A stretch of 64,000 nucleotides of DNA. Origin: Lepraria neglecta. Lineage: Eukaryota; Ascomycota; Lecanoromycetes; Lecanorales; Stereocaulaceae. Of the stretch, positions 50,200 through 60,662 are shown piece by piece. The DNA lies in NCBI GenBank assembly GCA_033220425.1, contig CM065646.1, forward strand, positions 1,309,501 through 1,373,500, in the 5' to 3' direction. The notes beneath the pieces are model-generated. The model did no database searches. It saw only the letters and a program-made list of their open reading frames with translations, and had not been told where the DNA came from. How positions within the stretch are numbered: position 1 is the stretch's first letter; the number at the start of each line of letters is the position of its first letter. The position numbers and the translations under genes are program-made.

Positions 50200-50932
50200 T
50201 GATTCCGTTAGGCTTCCTCCCGCCTAAGCTTTATACTCTATTAATCTATCCTCTATCCCCTCTATAGTATCCTTAGTAGCCTAGTCCTTAGGTTCTTCTC
50301 CTATTAGAATAATATTTAGATATACTATTTTATCCTCTATAATCTACCTCTCTACTAATCTACTCTACTCTTTAATATCTATAATATAATCCTCTTCCTA
50401 AAGACTCTTATCTACTCGTAGACCGGTCTCCTTCTATATACGCTCGAAGTCCTATATTAAAAATATCTAGATATCTATTATCTCCGCTAAATTATTACTA
50501 AAGGTAAGGGAAGCGAAAAAACTATCCTAGTTTCTAAACTCCAAATTAGTCTCGTCGAGACCCTCCTCGGGAGATAGTTCTTTAGCCTTAATTTTAGTAT
50601 TAGCCGATAATATATACTTATAATCGCTTCTTATATATACCGTATATTCTTTATTATTTCTATACTCTTCTTCTTAGCCTATTATACTAGTATTATTTAT
50701 TCCTATCTCCTCTAGAACGCTCTAAAGGTCCGGTTGATTTTTTAGATCTTCTAGGGAATTCTTGAATATATTAGTAACTAGTAATCGACGATTCTTACTA
50801 TATCTATTCGTATAGTAGTAGTCTATTATTCGACGATAAAGTAGTCCCGTAACTATCCGCGTTTTGATTTTACCTATATCGTACTATATCTCTATTATAT
50901 ATTCGAATATAGCTTAAGGTATTATTAGTATA
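50200..50932 (-). repeat. dispersed repeat K, copy 1 (coding-like on minus strand)
   Basis: The stretch 50470-50932 matches, in reverse complement, 59786-60248 on the other side of Helitron C. One minus-strand frame keeps long readable stretches (for example IDYYYTNRYSKNRRLLVTN and DETNLEFRN) broken by TAA/TAG codons, as in a RIP-inactivated gene. I do not recognise the protein family. Confidence 0.7.
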
Positions 50933-50945
50933 CAAGTGAGTGCCC

Positions 50946-50966
50946 GTAATCTTCACAGAAGATTAT
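50946..50966 (-). other. Helitron C terminal hairpin
   Basis: Same stem and loop as in A and B, with one mismatch in the second arm. Confidence 0.85.
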
Positions 50967-51194
50967 CGTAAAAATGGCTATATCTCGCTTATTTAGTAGT
51001 CGATTTAGAAAATTTAAGGGGCGTTAGAGAGCCCTCTATTTATAGTATATTTTATATATATAAAGTTAAGCTTTAACTCTAACATATCTAAAGTTATTAC
51101 AATAGTAAGATTTTAATACTAAAAGGCGGCCTTAAAAGGATACACGCGCGCTCGGCCATTTCTCGGGTCCGGAATCAGCGCCGATTGGCTAAAT

Positions 51195-51231
51195 ATTTTA
51201 TAGGCCTACGCTAGTACGAGGCCTATAAAAT
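51195..51231. repeat. 13-bp perfect inverted repeat in Helitron C 3' region
   Basis: ATTTTATAGGCCT (51195-51207) and AGGCCTATAAAAT (51219-51231) around an 11-base loop, with TTGGCTAAA on both sides in direct orientation. It may be a second stem-loop of the Helitron or a tiny foldback insertion. Confidence 0.85.
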
Positions 51232-52501
51232 CATAATTGGCTAAACACGCGTACCGTAATATCGGGCTTGGTATAGGGCTGAGAGTTCTGCCCGCAACGC
51301 TTATTTTTATACCTATCGATAGCGAGGTTATATAATAGTAATATCGCGATTATTTACGAAGAAATTATAAAGAAACTATACTAGTACTATAGTATAACCT
51401 ATATCCATACGCCTACAAGCTTATTGGCTAATATTTTCAAGCGTTAAGGTATAGTCGCCGCTATTTATAAGTCTGAATAATAGCGATACTAAGTAAATAA
51501 AATCTAACCCCCAATCTCGCTGAAAAGTCGATTGTCGCACTTTATAAGTTTGATATATATTCCTAAAGAGGCTTAGCGTCGTTCCGAGCAACTTCTACTA
51601 GCTATAACCGTCCTGCGAGCACTAGATCTATAGTAGTATCTACTTATAGACCGGGTTATTTATAAGCTTATACCTTATATAGTCATCCGAATCTAGACTA
51701 ATTATATATAGGTTCGACTCTATAGTAACGCGCGAGTTACCGATATAGAATTACCTATAGGTAAACGCTAGACGGGATCGTAGGTTAAGTCCTATATACT
51801 TTATTGACTATCCCTACGACTTATTAATAGTTATTGCGAAGGTAGGGCGTATCGGGAACTACTTGCGGGTGAACGGGGTAGAGATATACTTATTACTATC
51901 CTTAGACTATAATAGGATCTTGTATAAGACTACCTCGCTACCGTCGAAACTCCTACCTATAATATTACCCTTAAGGACGTGTCTCCCGTATTCGGTAAGT
52001 AGAATACGGGTCCTATTGTAGAGACGGGGTGTATCTAGGTTCCTTATTAATATTACTAGTGTCCCTACCTTTAGCCGTAGCTTATACGGTAGTAGTAAGG
52101 GCTTATAGAATTTATTCTAGTATTTATTAGGGAATATCTTGTTATCCTCAGGATTTACCGCTTAATCGAAACTCTAGTACTTATAGTAATCGCCCCGTAT
52201 ACGGTCGAGAATATAGTAGTTTACCCTCTAGATATCCTTATTTATAATAGCTAGAATTACTCGTTTAGTTAGATAACGCCGGTCCGGAAGATCTCTATCA
52301 ATAGTCGAATAAATCTTATTAATTAGTATATCTACTATATTCTCGGGTAGGTATCTATATTTCTAGGGAGTCTTCTTATCCTTAGTAACTAGATCGACTA
52401 TATTACCTTTGCCGTTACTAATATATAAGAGAGCTTCGGTAAATTCTACTATTCGCCGCCTGGCTTCTTCGGTAAGACCTCGATTACTTACAATAGAATT
52501 A

Positions 52502-53987
52502 TTTTTAAATTAATGGCCACCCGGAAAACCAAAATCCTACCCCAACCATTATTATTTTATTACGTAACAACTACACATCTAAATAATATAAGAATGATCC
52601 AAATAATCAATTAAATAGTGCTCTATAAGACGGCTACCTATAAAAATTATTATCTCCTCTAGCTAATCTCACACGCTCCATTCGCGCCAACATCCTCCTA
52701 TACCACTTGGCTATTCTCTCCTACTCCAAATCTCGCCATGCTTGGTCCCAGGCCTCAATTACTGGCTATTTCGTAGTCGGGGCATACGGTTACTTCGAGA
52801 TATAGCATTTTAAATGGTACCAGCAGGGCTCAATCTAATTTAGATCCGGAGAGTTGCCAGGCCAGGGAAGAACCGTTAGCCTCTCAATCTCAAGAAGCTT
52901 ATTCTATTGCCACGTATTATGGGCAGGGGCCCCATCCTGGATTAGATAGTATTCGCTATACTTCTCAATAACTTCCTTAATGAACGGAATCAATCGAGGC
53001 AATAACACGTATATTTAATAGCGATACCAATCAATCCCTCCCCAAGCGTTTTTATTCCGTTCCCAACGAATACCCTAGACCTTTAGAATACGTTTAAGAC
53101 GTCGACTTTTCGGCTTCTTTGCTTACTCAGCAAGGAATTGATCTCGTACGAGTTATTATTAAGCGTCAATATTAGTATTTCGCTGAGCTAGGTCCTCTTT
53201 AGCAGCCTCTTTCTCCGCCGCAGTCTCCTTACTAAATATATAGCTAGGACCCTTTATTTCAGAGGTATACGCAGCCCAAAACATGAGCTCTATATATCTA
53301 TAGTATCGTACGTCTATATAGTCCTTATAATAGACCTCGTCGGGAAGGCGAGTTACCTAAATTTGTCCTCGAGATTCTCCAACCCGTACCGATATCTTAT
53401 CCGTATATATAATCATGTGTTCTTTCCCTTCTAGCTTAGGTTCCTATTCCGTCACGAAATCCAGACGTTTATTCTTTATTTTAGTAGAGAGTAGAGGCTT
53501 ATAGCGAGGGGGATAGCGACTATAGCCAGCCCGGGTGAAGGCTGAGTTAATAGCTATTGCGGAGGCCATAATCCCAAGTTCTCGAGCAATCACGGCCCAG
53601 GGTTTGCGTCTTTGGAATTTATTCTTGGTTGCATATCTAATTAACTATCTTTGCTGCCTCTTATTGATTACTAGAGGCCATCCTAATTGTAGTTGTCGTT
53701 TATAGGCTGCAGGGGATAATAGGTCAATGTTTTCCTTTTCTGCCTCTCTAGCGTGTTTAAGTATATTTATAACCGTTTATCTTCCACAACGGTACTTCTT
53801 CGCAAGTCGGCGATTAGATATATTATTCTCCTTCTTAAGCTCTATTAAGGCCCCCCGTTTGGTCTCTAGGAGGTCTATTGCGCCCTTGGTACGTGGTATT
53901 GAATAATGTAGATTGATGGGATTTTGGTGCGGAGAACGCGAAAAACGCGTTCTCCGGGTAGGGCTAGGGTGGCCATTAATTTAAAAA
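52502..53987 (-). mobile_element. Tc1-like DD34E transposon, in Helitron C
   Basis: 1486 bp with perfect terminal inverted repeats of at least 21 bp (TTTTTAAATTAATGGCCACC at 52502, complement ending 53987) and TA duplications at 52500-52501 and 53988-53989. It encodes a Tc1-type transposase on the minus strand. Only moderately RIP-altered compared with the Helitron around it, so it arrived later. A 10-bp hairpin GGAGAACGCG/CGCGTTCTCC (53931-53955) lies just upstream of the coding part. Confidence 0.93.
52634..53925 (-). pseudogene. Tc1-like transposase, multiple stops
   Basis: A single frame of about 430 codons with roughly ten TAG/TAA codons, most explained by C-to-T change in CAG, CAA or on the TGG complement. 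An N-terminal helix-turn-helix (ELKKENNISNRRLAKKYR) is followed by the DDE core. Candidate first Asp is in IIYTDKISVRVG, the second in LIQDGAPAHN (codon 52934-52936), and Glu in NSPDLN...IEPCW (codon 52829-52831). That leaves 34 residues between the last two, i.e. DD34E. No frameshift is needed to read it. Inactive. Confidence 0.88.
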
Positions 53988-56900
53988 TAACTCTGTTGTA
54001 GACGTATATTATTAGTAAGGCGGAGAATAGTCACCTCGTCCTAGAATACTACCTTCTAGATACAGGCATTGATAATAACGCCTGCGGTCCCCCCCGGGAC
54101 TACTAGCAAGGTCTGACGGAAATCGCCGTAAAAGTAAACTACCTTGCCCCTAAAGTAAGTACCGTTATTACTATAAAGATCCTATAAAGAACGGCTAACG
54201 TATTCAACGGCGAAACGACTCTATATAGGTACCTCGTCCTAGAAGATAACGTAAGCCCGCTTGATTAACTCTACGAGATTAGTCCCTTTCTGAATGCCGT
54301 AACTGGACGTACTCTTAGTATCTAATAGGATCTTGAATCGCGAATAGGTAGTATATCTACCGTCTAATAGGGTCGTAGCGATACCTGAAGACGCTATCGC
54401 TAAAGCAATACGCTTCTAAGAACGGAGCTTCTTTAGAATAGTATTCTAGACTATAGTCTTCCTAGTACCGCCAGCGTCGTTCAAAAAGAATAGTACACCT
54501 ATACCAAATTCATCATTCTTATTCTTGTCTATCGCGGCTATAATCTTTTCGGCTACTAGGCGTTAGTCGGTATTAAGCTTCTGCCATTTAACTTCTATAT
54601 CTTCCGGGGTAATATTATAAGATATCTCCTCGCGAAGTAGACGGTTCTAAATTCGGGATTTATATAGAAGGTTAAATAGAATAATAACCGGCGGAAGGTT
54701 GAATAGCTCTAGATTAAGGCTGCTTTCGACGGTAGACTGGTAGTCTAACTAGCTAGAAATTAAATTAAGAGTATATTGCTTAGCTTGAAATACTAGATCT
54801 TATACGCGTTCGTCCTTATAGTCCTAAAGGATATCTATATAGTAGGCGAAATACTTATTTAATATACGGGTATAGTCGTCCGATATACTATTTTAATAGT
54901 TAGAATATATTATCTAACTTAGATAGAGAATATAGTTCGACTCGGTTATTTAACTCGGTTAAATATAGTCCGACTCGGATAAAGAATATAGTCCGACTTA
55001 GATAGAAAAACAACGATTATAGTAATAAAAATAGATATATACCTTGCTTTAAATTTCTCCTAAAGCGCTAAAGGGTCCTCCGGGTATAGTTCTAATAGAA
55101 TAGTTACGAAAAGACCTCGTAGCGCTACTAGTAAGCAAAGAGTCTTTGCTTCCTCTAGTACCTCTACGTAGTACTTATTATTCTCTACTAATCCGAGTCG
55201 GATATAAGCTACTTTATATATTAGAAGCTCGCTGTTAATAGTCTATAGATCCTCGAATAATATTACCCCCTAACGGTAGGTAAGAAGGAGTCGATAATAG
55301 TATAAATCACCCTATTTAGGACTAATTATATATATACGTCTAATTACCTCCCCCTTCTCGCGAATAAACTATATCCGTTTCCTCTTATCCTATATAAAAT
55401 ATATAGGAAATTCGTTATATAGGTAGTTAAGGGGGTTCGTCTTTAGAAGGTATAGTTACCCGTTTTTTCTCCTAAACGGCAGAGGCTAATCGTTCTCTAA
55501 GGCTTCCTTAGCAAGATGATTTATCTTAAAGAACTTAGTTAACTATATCTTACGCAATAAGTCCTTGTCGAGAATAGTCTCTATAGTCTCCCTATCTAGA
55601 TTAATACTAATCTACTACTCCTTAGGTAAATGAATCTATAGCCGTTCTATATAAGGCTTAATCCCCTCTATACTAAACCTAAAGATCTTCTAGTAAGCCT
55701 CGGAGCTTCCTATCCAATAACTTTGATAGAACTCGGTAACCTTATTAACTAATAGGCGCTCTAGCCGTTACTACCCCGATAGTATAGGGTTCCCTTAAGG
55801 TACTATTGTTAATCGAGTAACCGAAATATTTACCTAGTCGGGACCCTTATAGATATACTTAAATAAATAAAATATAGACTTAATAGAGGCGCAGATCTTA
55901 ATATTTAGATATATACGATACTTCTTTAGAAGCTAAGGGTTATAGAGAACGACCTATTAGTTAGTATAGCCCTCCGGAGTAGGCTCTATATACGGGCGTT
56001 GATAATAGAGGTATACTCCCTTAGGATCGAACGATAACTTATTGTAAATATCCTTAGGGAAGAACTTGGAGTACTAGTTCTTCTCTTTATCCTAGTAGAT
56101 ATTAGAGGCCGAGTAACAGCGATAGATTATATAAGTAGTTACTAACTTATAGAGTACTAAGTCCTTTATCTTATTAGGAATAACCGCCTATATAGCGTTA
56201 TCGATCTAGGAGATATATCTAATTTTATCCTCTTCACGAATAATTAGAAGGATATAGGTATACGGTAGACCTCGCTTTTAGAATTTTAGTTATATAATAA
56301 TAACTAATATAGACGCCTAATATATATCTCTCGAAAAGATCCTTTAGAAGCTCCCTGAGCTTTATATTAAAAACCCGTACCTATATATTATATACCTCTA
56401 TTGTTAATAAACCGGGTTGAATTAAATAGCGGACGTCGGCCTAGTTCGGGTTATATATAAAAATTATAAAGAAAGTAGGATTACCTCGATACTATACTAC
56501 TATTAAAGCGTCCTCTATATCTGCCTTTATCGCTCTAGGGCTACCGGCTATACTAGATAGCAGAATAGTAACCTTACTACCGAGATCGCCGAGCCCTAGA
56601 TCTATATCCTCGTATAGTCGATCGATTAAGCCTTTATAGCTAAGTACCCGAATTTTATACTAATACTTAATATACTAATTCAGATTATTCTATTCGATAG
56701 TAGTATAAGTATTAGTAACGAAGTAACTAAGGAGACGCCTAGAATAGAGTAATCGAGAGAATCTGCCTTTGCGGTAGTATTATAGTATTAGTAGAAGGAT
56801 TTATTTAAAAAGTCAAAATTTACGAGGTTAGCCCCGTAGATATTTTATTTTAAAAACTCAAAAATATAATAAATACAATATAATTTTACTAGTCGTCGAT

Positions 56901-57199
56901 CATTTTGGTAGTATTCTTAGTAATATATTAGTAGTTCTATATAAATTACATTTAGAACGAAATTCTTCTCTACGTCTAGTATATTTAGCCGATATATATC
57001 TTCCGTAACTATCGACGACGACGTCTATAGCTACTACTATAAAGCGCTATATATCTAGCGCTTATAGGAGTATTACTAAGATAGTATAGAAAGGGGGCGG
57101 CGCTTCTTAGAAGAAAAATAATAGAAGATTATAATATCCTATATATAAAGATATAAAGTACTAGAAAACGTAATTTTACTAATATAAAGATAGACGTTT

Positions 57200-58480
57200 A
57201 AAAGCTATAAAATGAGCTTATCTATAGCTAATAGCGATAGATCTGACTCCTCGTGACCCGTATAGACCCTCCACGACCTCTCGGAGTAGCTCTATCTCTT
57301 TCCGGCTCTTCCTCGTCGTTACTATACTTAGGCTAGTCGGGGTCCTAATATATACTATAGTGCTAAGTAGTTCCCTGCCTTATATTTAACCTGCGGGTAG
57401 CGAAGAGATATCCTTCTAGGAGCCTATTATATCCTCGTAGCGGTAGACTATTATACTAGCTCTATTCCCTATAAGGGAAAGGTAGGATATACCGCAGGGC
57501 TATATAGGATAAGTGCTATTTAGATACCCTTATAAGGCCTCTACCCTTAACTTTAATACGAATATCTTGTATAATACGTCCCTTTGCGCTGTCGGGAGGA
57601 GTAATTATAATATAGGCTATCTTACTAGATATAGGGCGATTATATATATCGCGATTAGTATATCTAGGGTCGTATTAGATAATACGGACGTTTATAGTCT
57701 ACAGAGGGTATCTTACCTTATTATCTAATAAGCGTTCCTAGTAAATCTTAAAGCTCTATATATAGAGGTTAATATCTCAAAGAAGTCGCTAAAGAAGAAG
57801 TACTTTATCCGTATTAATAGATCTTTCGACCTGCCTAGTATACGTTATACGGGTATCTACTTAATCCTAGCTATTATCGATAAAGTAGTACTAGGTATAT
57901 CTCTTAGTAACGCCTTCTTCAGGTAAAAGTAGACTAATAGTATAATATATTCCCTCTTAGATCTTGTATATAGTCCGCCTAACCCGGTAATCTATCTTAT
58001 CTACGCCTTTACTGGTAAAAGAAAGTAGATTATTATAGTTTAAGACCCTCTTAATAAACGTAGTACTACGGGTAGTCCGTTTTATCTTATAATAGCCTGG
58101 CTAATAAGGATCTAGGATACGGTCCTAACTATCTAATATGTATTCTACCTTATAAAACAGCTTGTTCAGCGCGAGAACTTGATACTTAGGGTTATCTTTA
58201 GATAGTCGTTCAAGGAATTCGAAGTTAGATAAGTTAGGTGCCTAGATATTAATTATACCGTTCTAATAGTACTACTACTATTTAGTAGAAAGATACTTAC
58301 CCTCGAAAGAGAAGGTATAGTAATAAGGATATTTATTAGTTAGATTAAAGAACTACGGTATTATAATATATTCTAGAAGATCGATATATACTTGCGGTAG
58401 CCGAGTACTTAGATGCGTACTAGGTAAAGTTCTACTACCCTTATCTATAGTATTACGGCGCTAATATAGTCGACGGCGAC
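57200..58480 (+). pseudogene. unidentified coding-like stretch opposite to the Helitron genes
   Basis: Plus-strand frames here stay open unusually long for such TA-rich DNA, including one intact run of 71 codons (57513-57728). The same frame continues to about 58480 with stops that are mostly TAA/TAG (readable parts: IRINRSFDLPSIRYTGIYL, LLDLVYSPPNPVIYLIYAFT, STTGSPFYLIIAWLIR). It runs against the Rep/helicase. No family recognised; it could be a captured gene fragment or another element's gene. Confidence 0.45.
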
Positions 58481-59129
58481 GCCGCTGACGTAGTATACGT
58501 TCCTCGCTATTCTCCCGCGCCTACTAGATATATAGTTAGCGCGTACGCAGGTAATATTGTGGTTCTAGCGGGGGTACTTCCTCTTTAGAAGAAGAATCTC
58601 GGTACTTAGGTAGGCTTGAATCGTATAGATTGCGGGGCGGTATAACTACTTGAATAACTTGTTTAGATATCTAATTGGGCAGGGCGAGGCCGTAGATGGG
58701 CGTTCTGCTGCTATAGTCGAATAATCTACCTTCTCTGCGTGTTTTATATCTCTGCCTACTAACTTATTATAGTAGTAATATCGAGGTCTCTAGCGCTCTA
58801 AGCGGTCCTGGCGTGTTTCCCTCTACTCTAACCTTGTATTCTACGGTTAATATCTATATAAGGAAGGTTCTAGAGGGCTATAGAAGAGTTCTGGCGTTTT
58901 TGATAGTTAGTAGATATATTAGGAGTAGGGGAAAGAGAATCTTGGTGTATACGGATTAGCTGGCCCCCCGCGGATAGCGAGTAATATAGCTATTCCTAGT
59001 ACGGCTACTATCGAGGCTAAGAACGTTTCGAGCTAGTATAGGTATATTTAACGCGGTTTTATATATATATAGGTCGATAGATTTATTTTGCGAAGCAGAA
59101 TCGAAACGGCGCCGATACTTAGTAGTAAG

Positions 59130-59350
59130 TTTAGCGCAAAAACATGGCGAAAACGCTTATTTTACTTATAACTTTTGCGTAAATAGACCGATTTTGAAAA
59201 TTTTGACGGTGTTGGAAAGCGTATACTTAGTTCCAAAACTTCTGAAATTATCTTGATATTATATAATATATATAGCGCGGGGAAGTACTGCGAAGAAGTT
59301 GCGATACGTATTTTGATTTTAATATTCTTACTAGCCGAAAGAGGGAATCG
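59130..59350 (-). repeat. 240-bp repeat unit, single copy in Helitron C
   Basis: Shares CATGGCGAAAACGCTT and GCGAAGAAGTTGCGAT with the arrays in A and B; more RIP-altered here. Confidence 0.8.
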
Positions 59351-59433
59351 ACTACTAAAGTATAGAGCTATTCTTATTGGCTATAAGTGCGGAATTGCTC
59401 CGAATTTCGCGATAATCTATTATTAGAAGAAGA

Positions 59434-60248
59434 TATAATTTACTTTTATAGATCTAGAGAAAGGTATAAATATTCTTCTTTCCTAAATAAGAATAAAAGA
59501 TATAGCTAATAGGTCTAAAATAAGGGTTATTTTCTAGTATCAATAATTATAATAAGTCTATATTATTTATTTTTCCCTAATAGAATAAATACTATTAGAT
59601 TTAGGTATAAGAGTATAGATCTATAGAAACCTTTATCTACTAGTACTATTATTTTCGTTATAATAGTACTTTATTATATATTTAAAGAATATAAATATAG
59701 CTTCTATAGAATTAAGAGATAGGATAATATATTAGTTAGTATACTAGTTAGTAGTAAGTTAACCTAATACTCGAAGAATAATCTATATACTAATAATATC
59801 TTAAGCTATATTTAAATATATAATAGAGATATAGTATAATATAGGTGAAATTAAAACGCGGATAGTTATAGAACTACTTTATTATTAAATAATAGACTAC
59901 TACTATATAAATAGATATAGTAAGAACTATTAACTACTAGTTACTAATATATTTAAGAATTAGAAGATCTAAAAAATTAACCGGACCTTTAGAGTATTCT
60001 AGAGGAGATAGAAATAAATAATACTAGTATAATAGGCTAAAAAGAAGAGTATAGAAATAATAAAGAATATATAGTATGTATAAGAAGTAATTATAGGTAT
60101 ATATTATCGGCTAATACTAAAATTAAAGCTAAAGAACTATCTCCTAAGGAGGGTCTTAATAAGACTAATTTAGAGTTTAAAAACTAGAATAGTTTTTTTA
60201 CTTCCCTTATCTTTAGTAATAATTTAGTAGAGATAATAGATATTATAG
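59434..60248 (+). repeat. dispersed repeat K, copy 2, inverted to copy 1
   Basis: The stretch 59786-60248 is the inverted partner of 50470-50932. The preceding 350 bases are an extra part of K (or adjacent sequence) not present in copy 1. Coding-like on the plus strand with many stops; family not recognised. Ends where E7 begins. Confidence 0.68.
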
Positions 60249-60662
60249 TATTAGAACCATTGGTTCTAATAGGACTGTCCTGTAGGACAAGGTACTACAG
60301 ACAGGACTAGTAGCTGAAGCGATGAGCGCGATGAGCGACGTGCGCTTATAGCGCTCAAGAATGATGAGCGCAATGAGCGCCGTGCGCTCATAACGCTTAT
60401 GGGTTACTTGGCAGGATTTCATATATCTATATATACGGGGCTCTACCTACTATTTGGAACAGCGTGTTCAACTTGGTTAAATCTTCCTGGTACCCCTTGT
60501 ACTATACTTTACTAGTTATCAATATAGAACGTATTAGATACCTATACCTAAGAAGACTACTATTCTACCTGAGTAACTCCTCTCCTACAGAAGTATAAGA
60601 TATACGATACCTATACCCGATTATCGCACCGTTAGGTTAATAGTCGGACGTGGGTCGTAATA
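60249..60662 (+). repeat. E7 5' LTR
   Basis: 414 bp, aligns along its length to the 418-bp E6 LTRs in reverse orientation, including the GAGCGC/GCGCTC palindromes. Confidence 0.9.

Larger units (their letters stand above)
51650..56700 (-). pseudogene. Helitron Rep / PIF1-like helicase relic
   Basis: Rolling-circle replication initiator fused to a PIF1-like helicase, the enzyme that moves Helitrons. Visible on the minus strand: GNPTFFIIFIYNPN near 56440-56485 (Rep domain signature), KRGLPYTYILLI near 56270 (remnant of the HUH region, with both His replaced), and the Walker A region FFLNDAGGTRKT near 54470. Next are FYGDFRQT near 54095 (helicase motif), and AITINKS followed by SIKYIGL near 51785-51838 (last helicase motif). 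Frames are broken by many stops, mostly TAG/TAA of RIP type, and by the Tc1-like insertion at 52502-53987. Not functional as it stands. Confidence 0.82.
50933..59433 (-). mobile_element. Helitron C, autonomous-type, RIP-degraded
   Basis: On the minus strand it runs from A|TCTTCTTCTAATAATAG (59433) to CTCACTTG|T (50933), with the terminal hairpin at 50946-50966. Its 8.5 kb include a Rep/PIF1-like helicase relic (about 56.7-51.65 kb), a Tc1-like element, an opposite-strand coding-like stretch (57.2-58.5 kb) and, near the 5' end, one copy of the 240-bp repeat shared with A and B. It is the probable source of enzymes for the two short copies. Flanks are K on the left and an inverted K segment on the right. 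Confidence 0.87.

Noticed and set aside
50200-60248. Starship-type tyrosine recombinase (captain) in K
   Set aside because: I looked for the conserved recombinase residues and could not see them; family left open.
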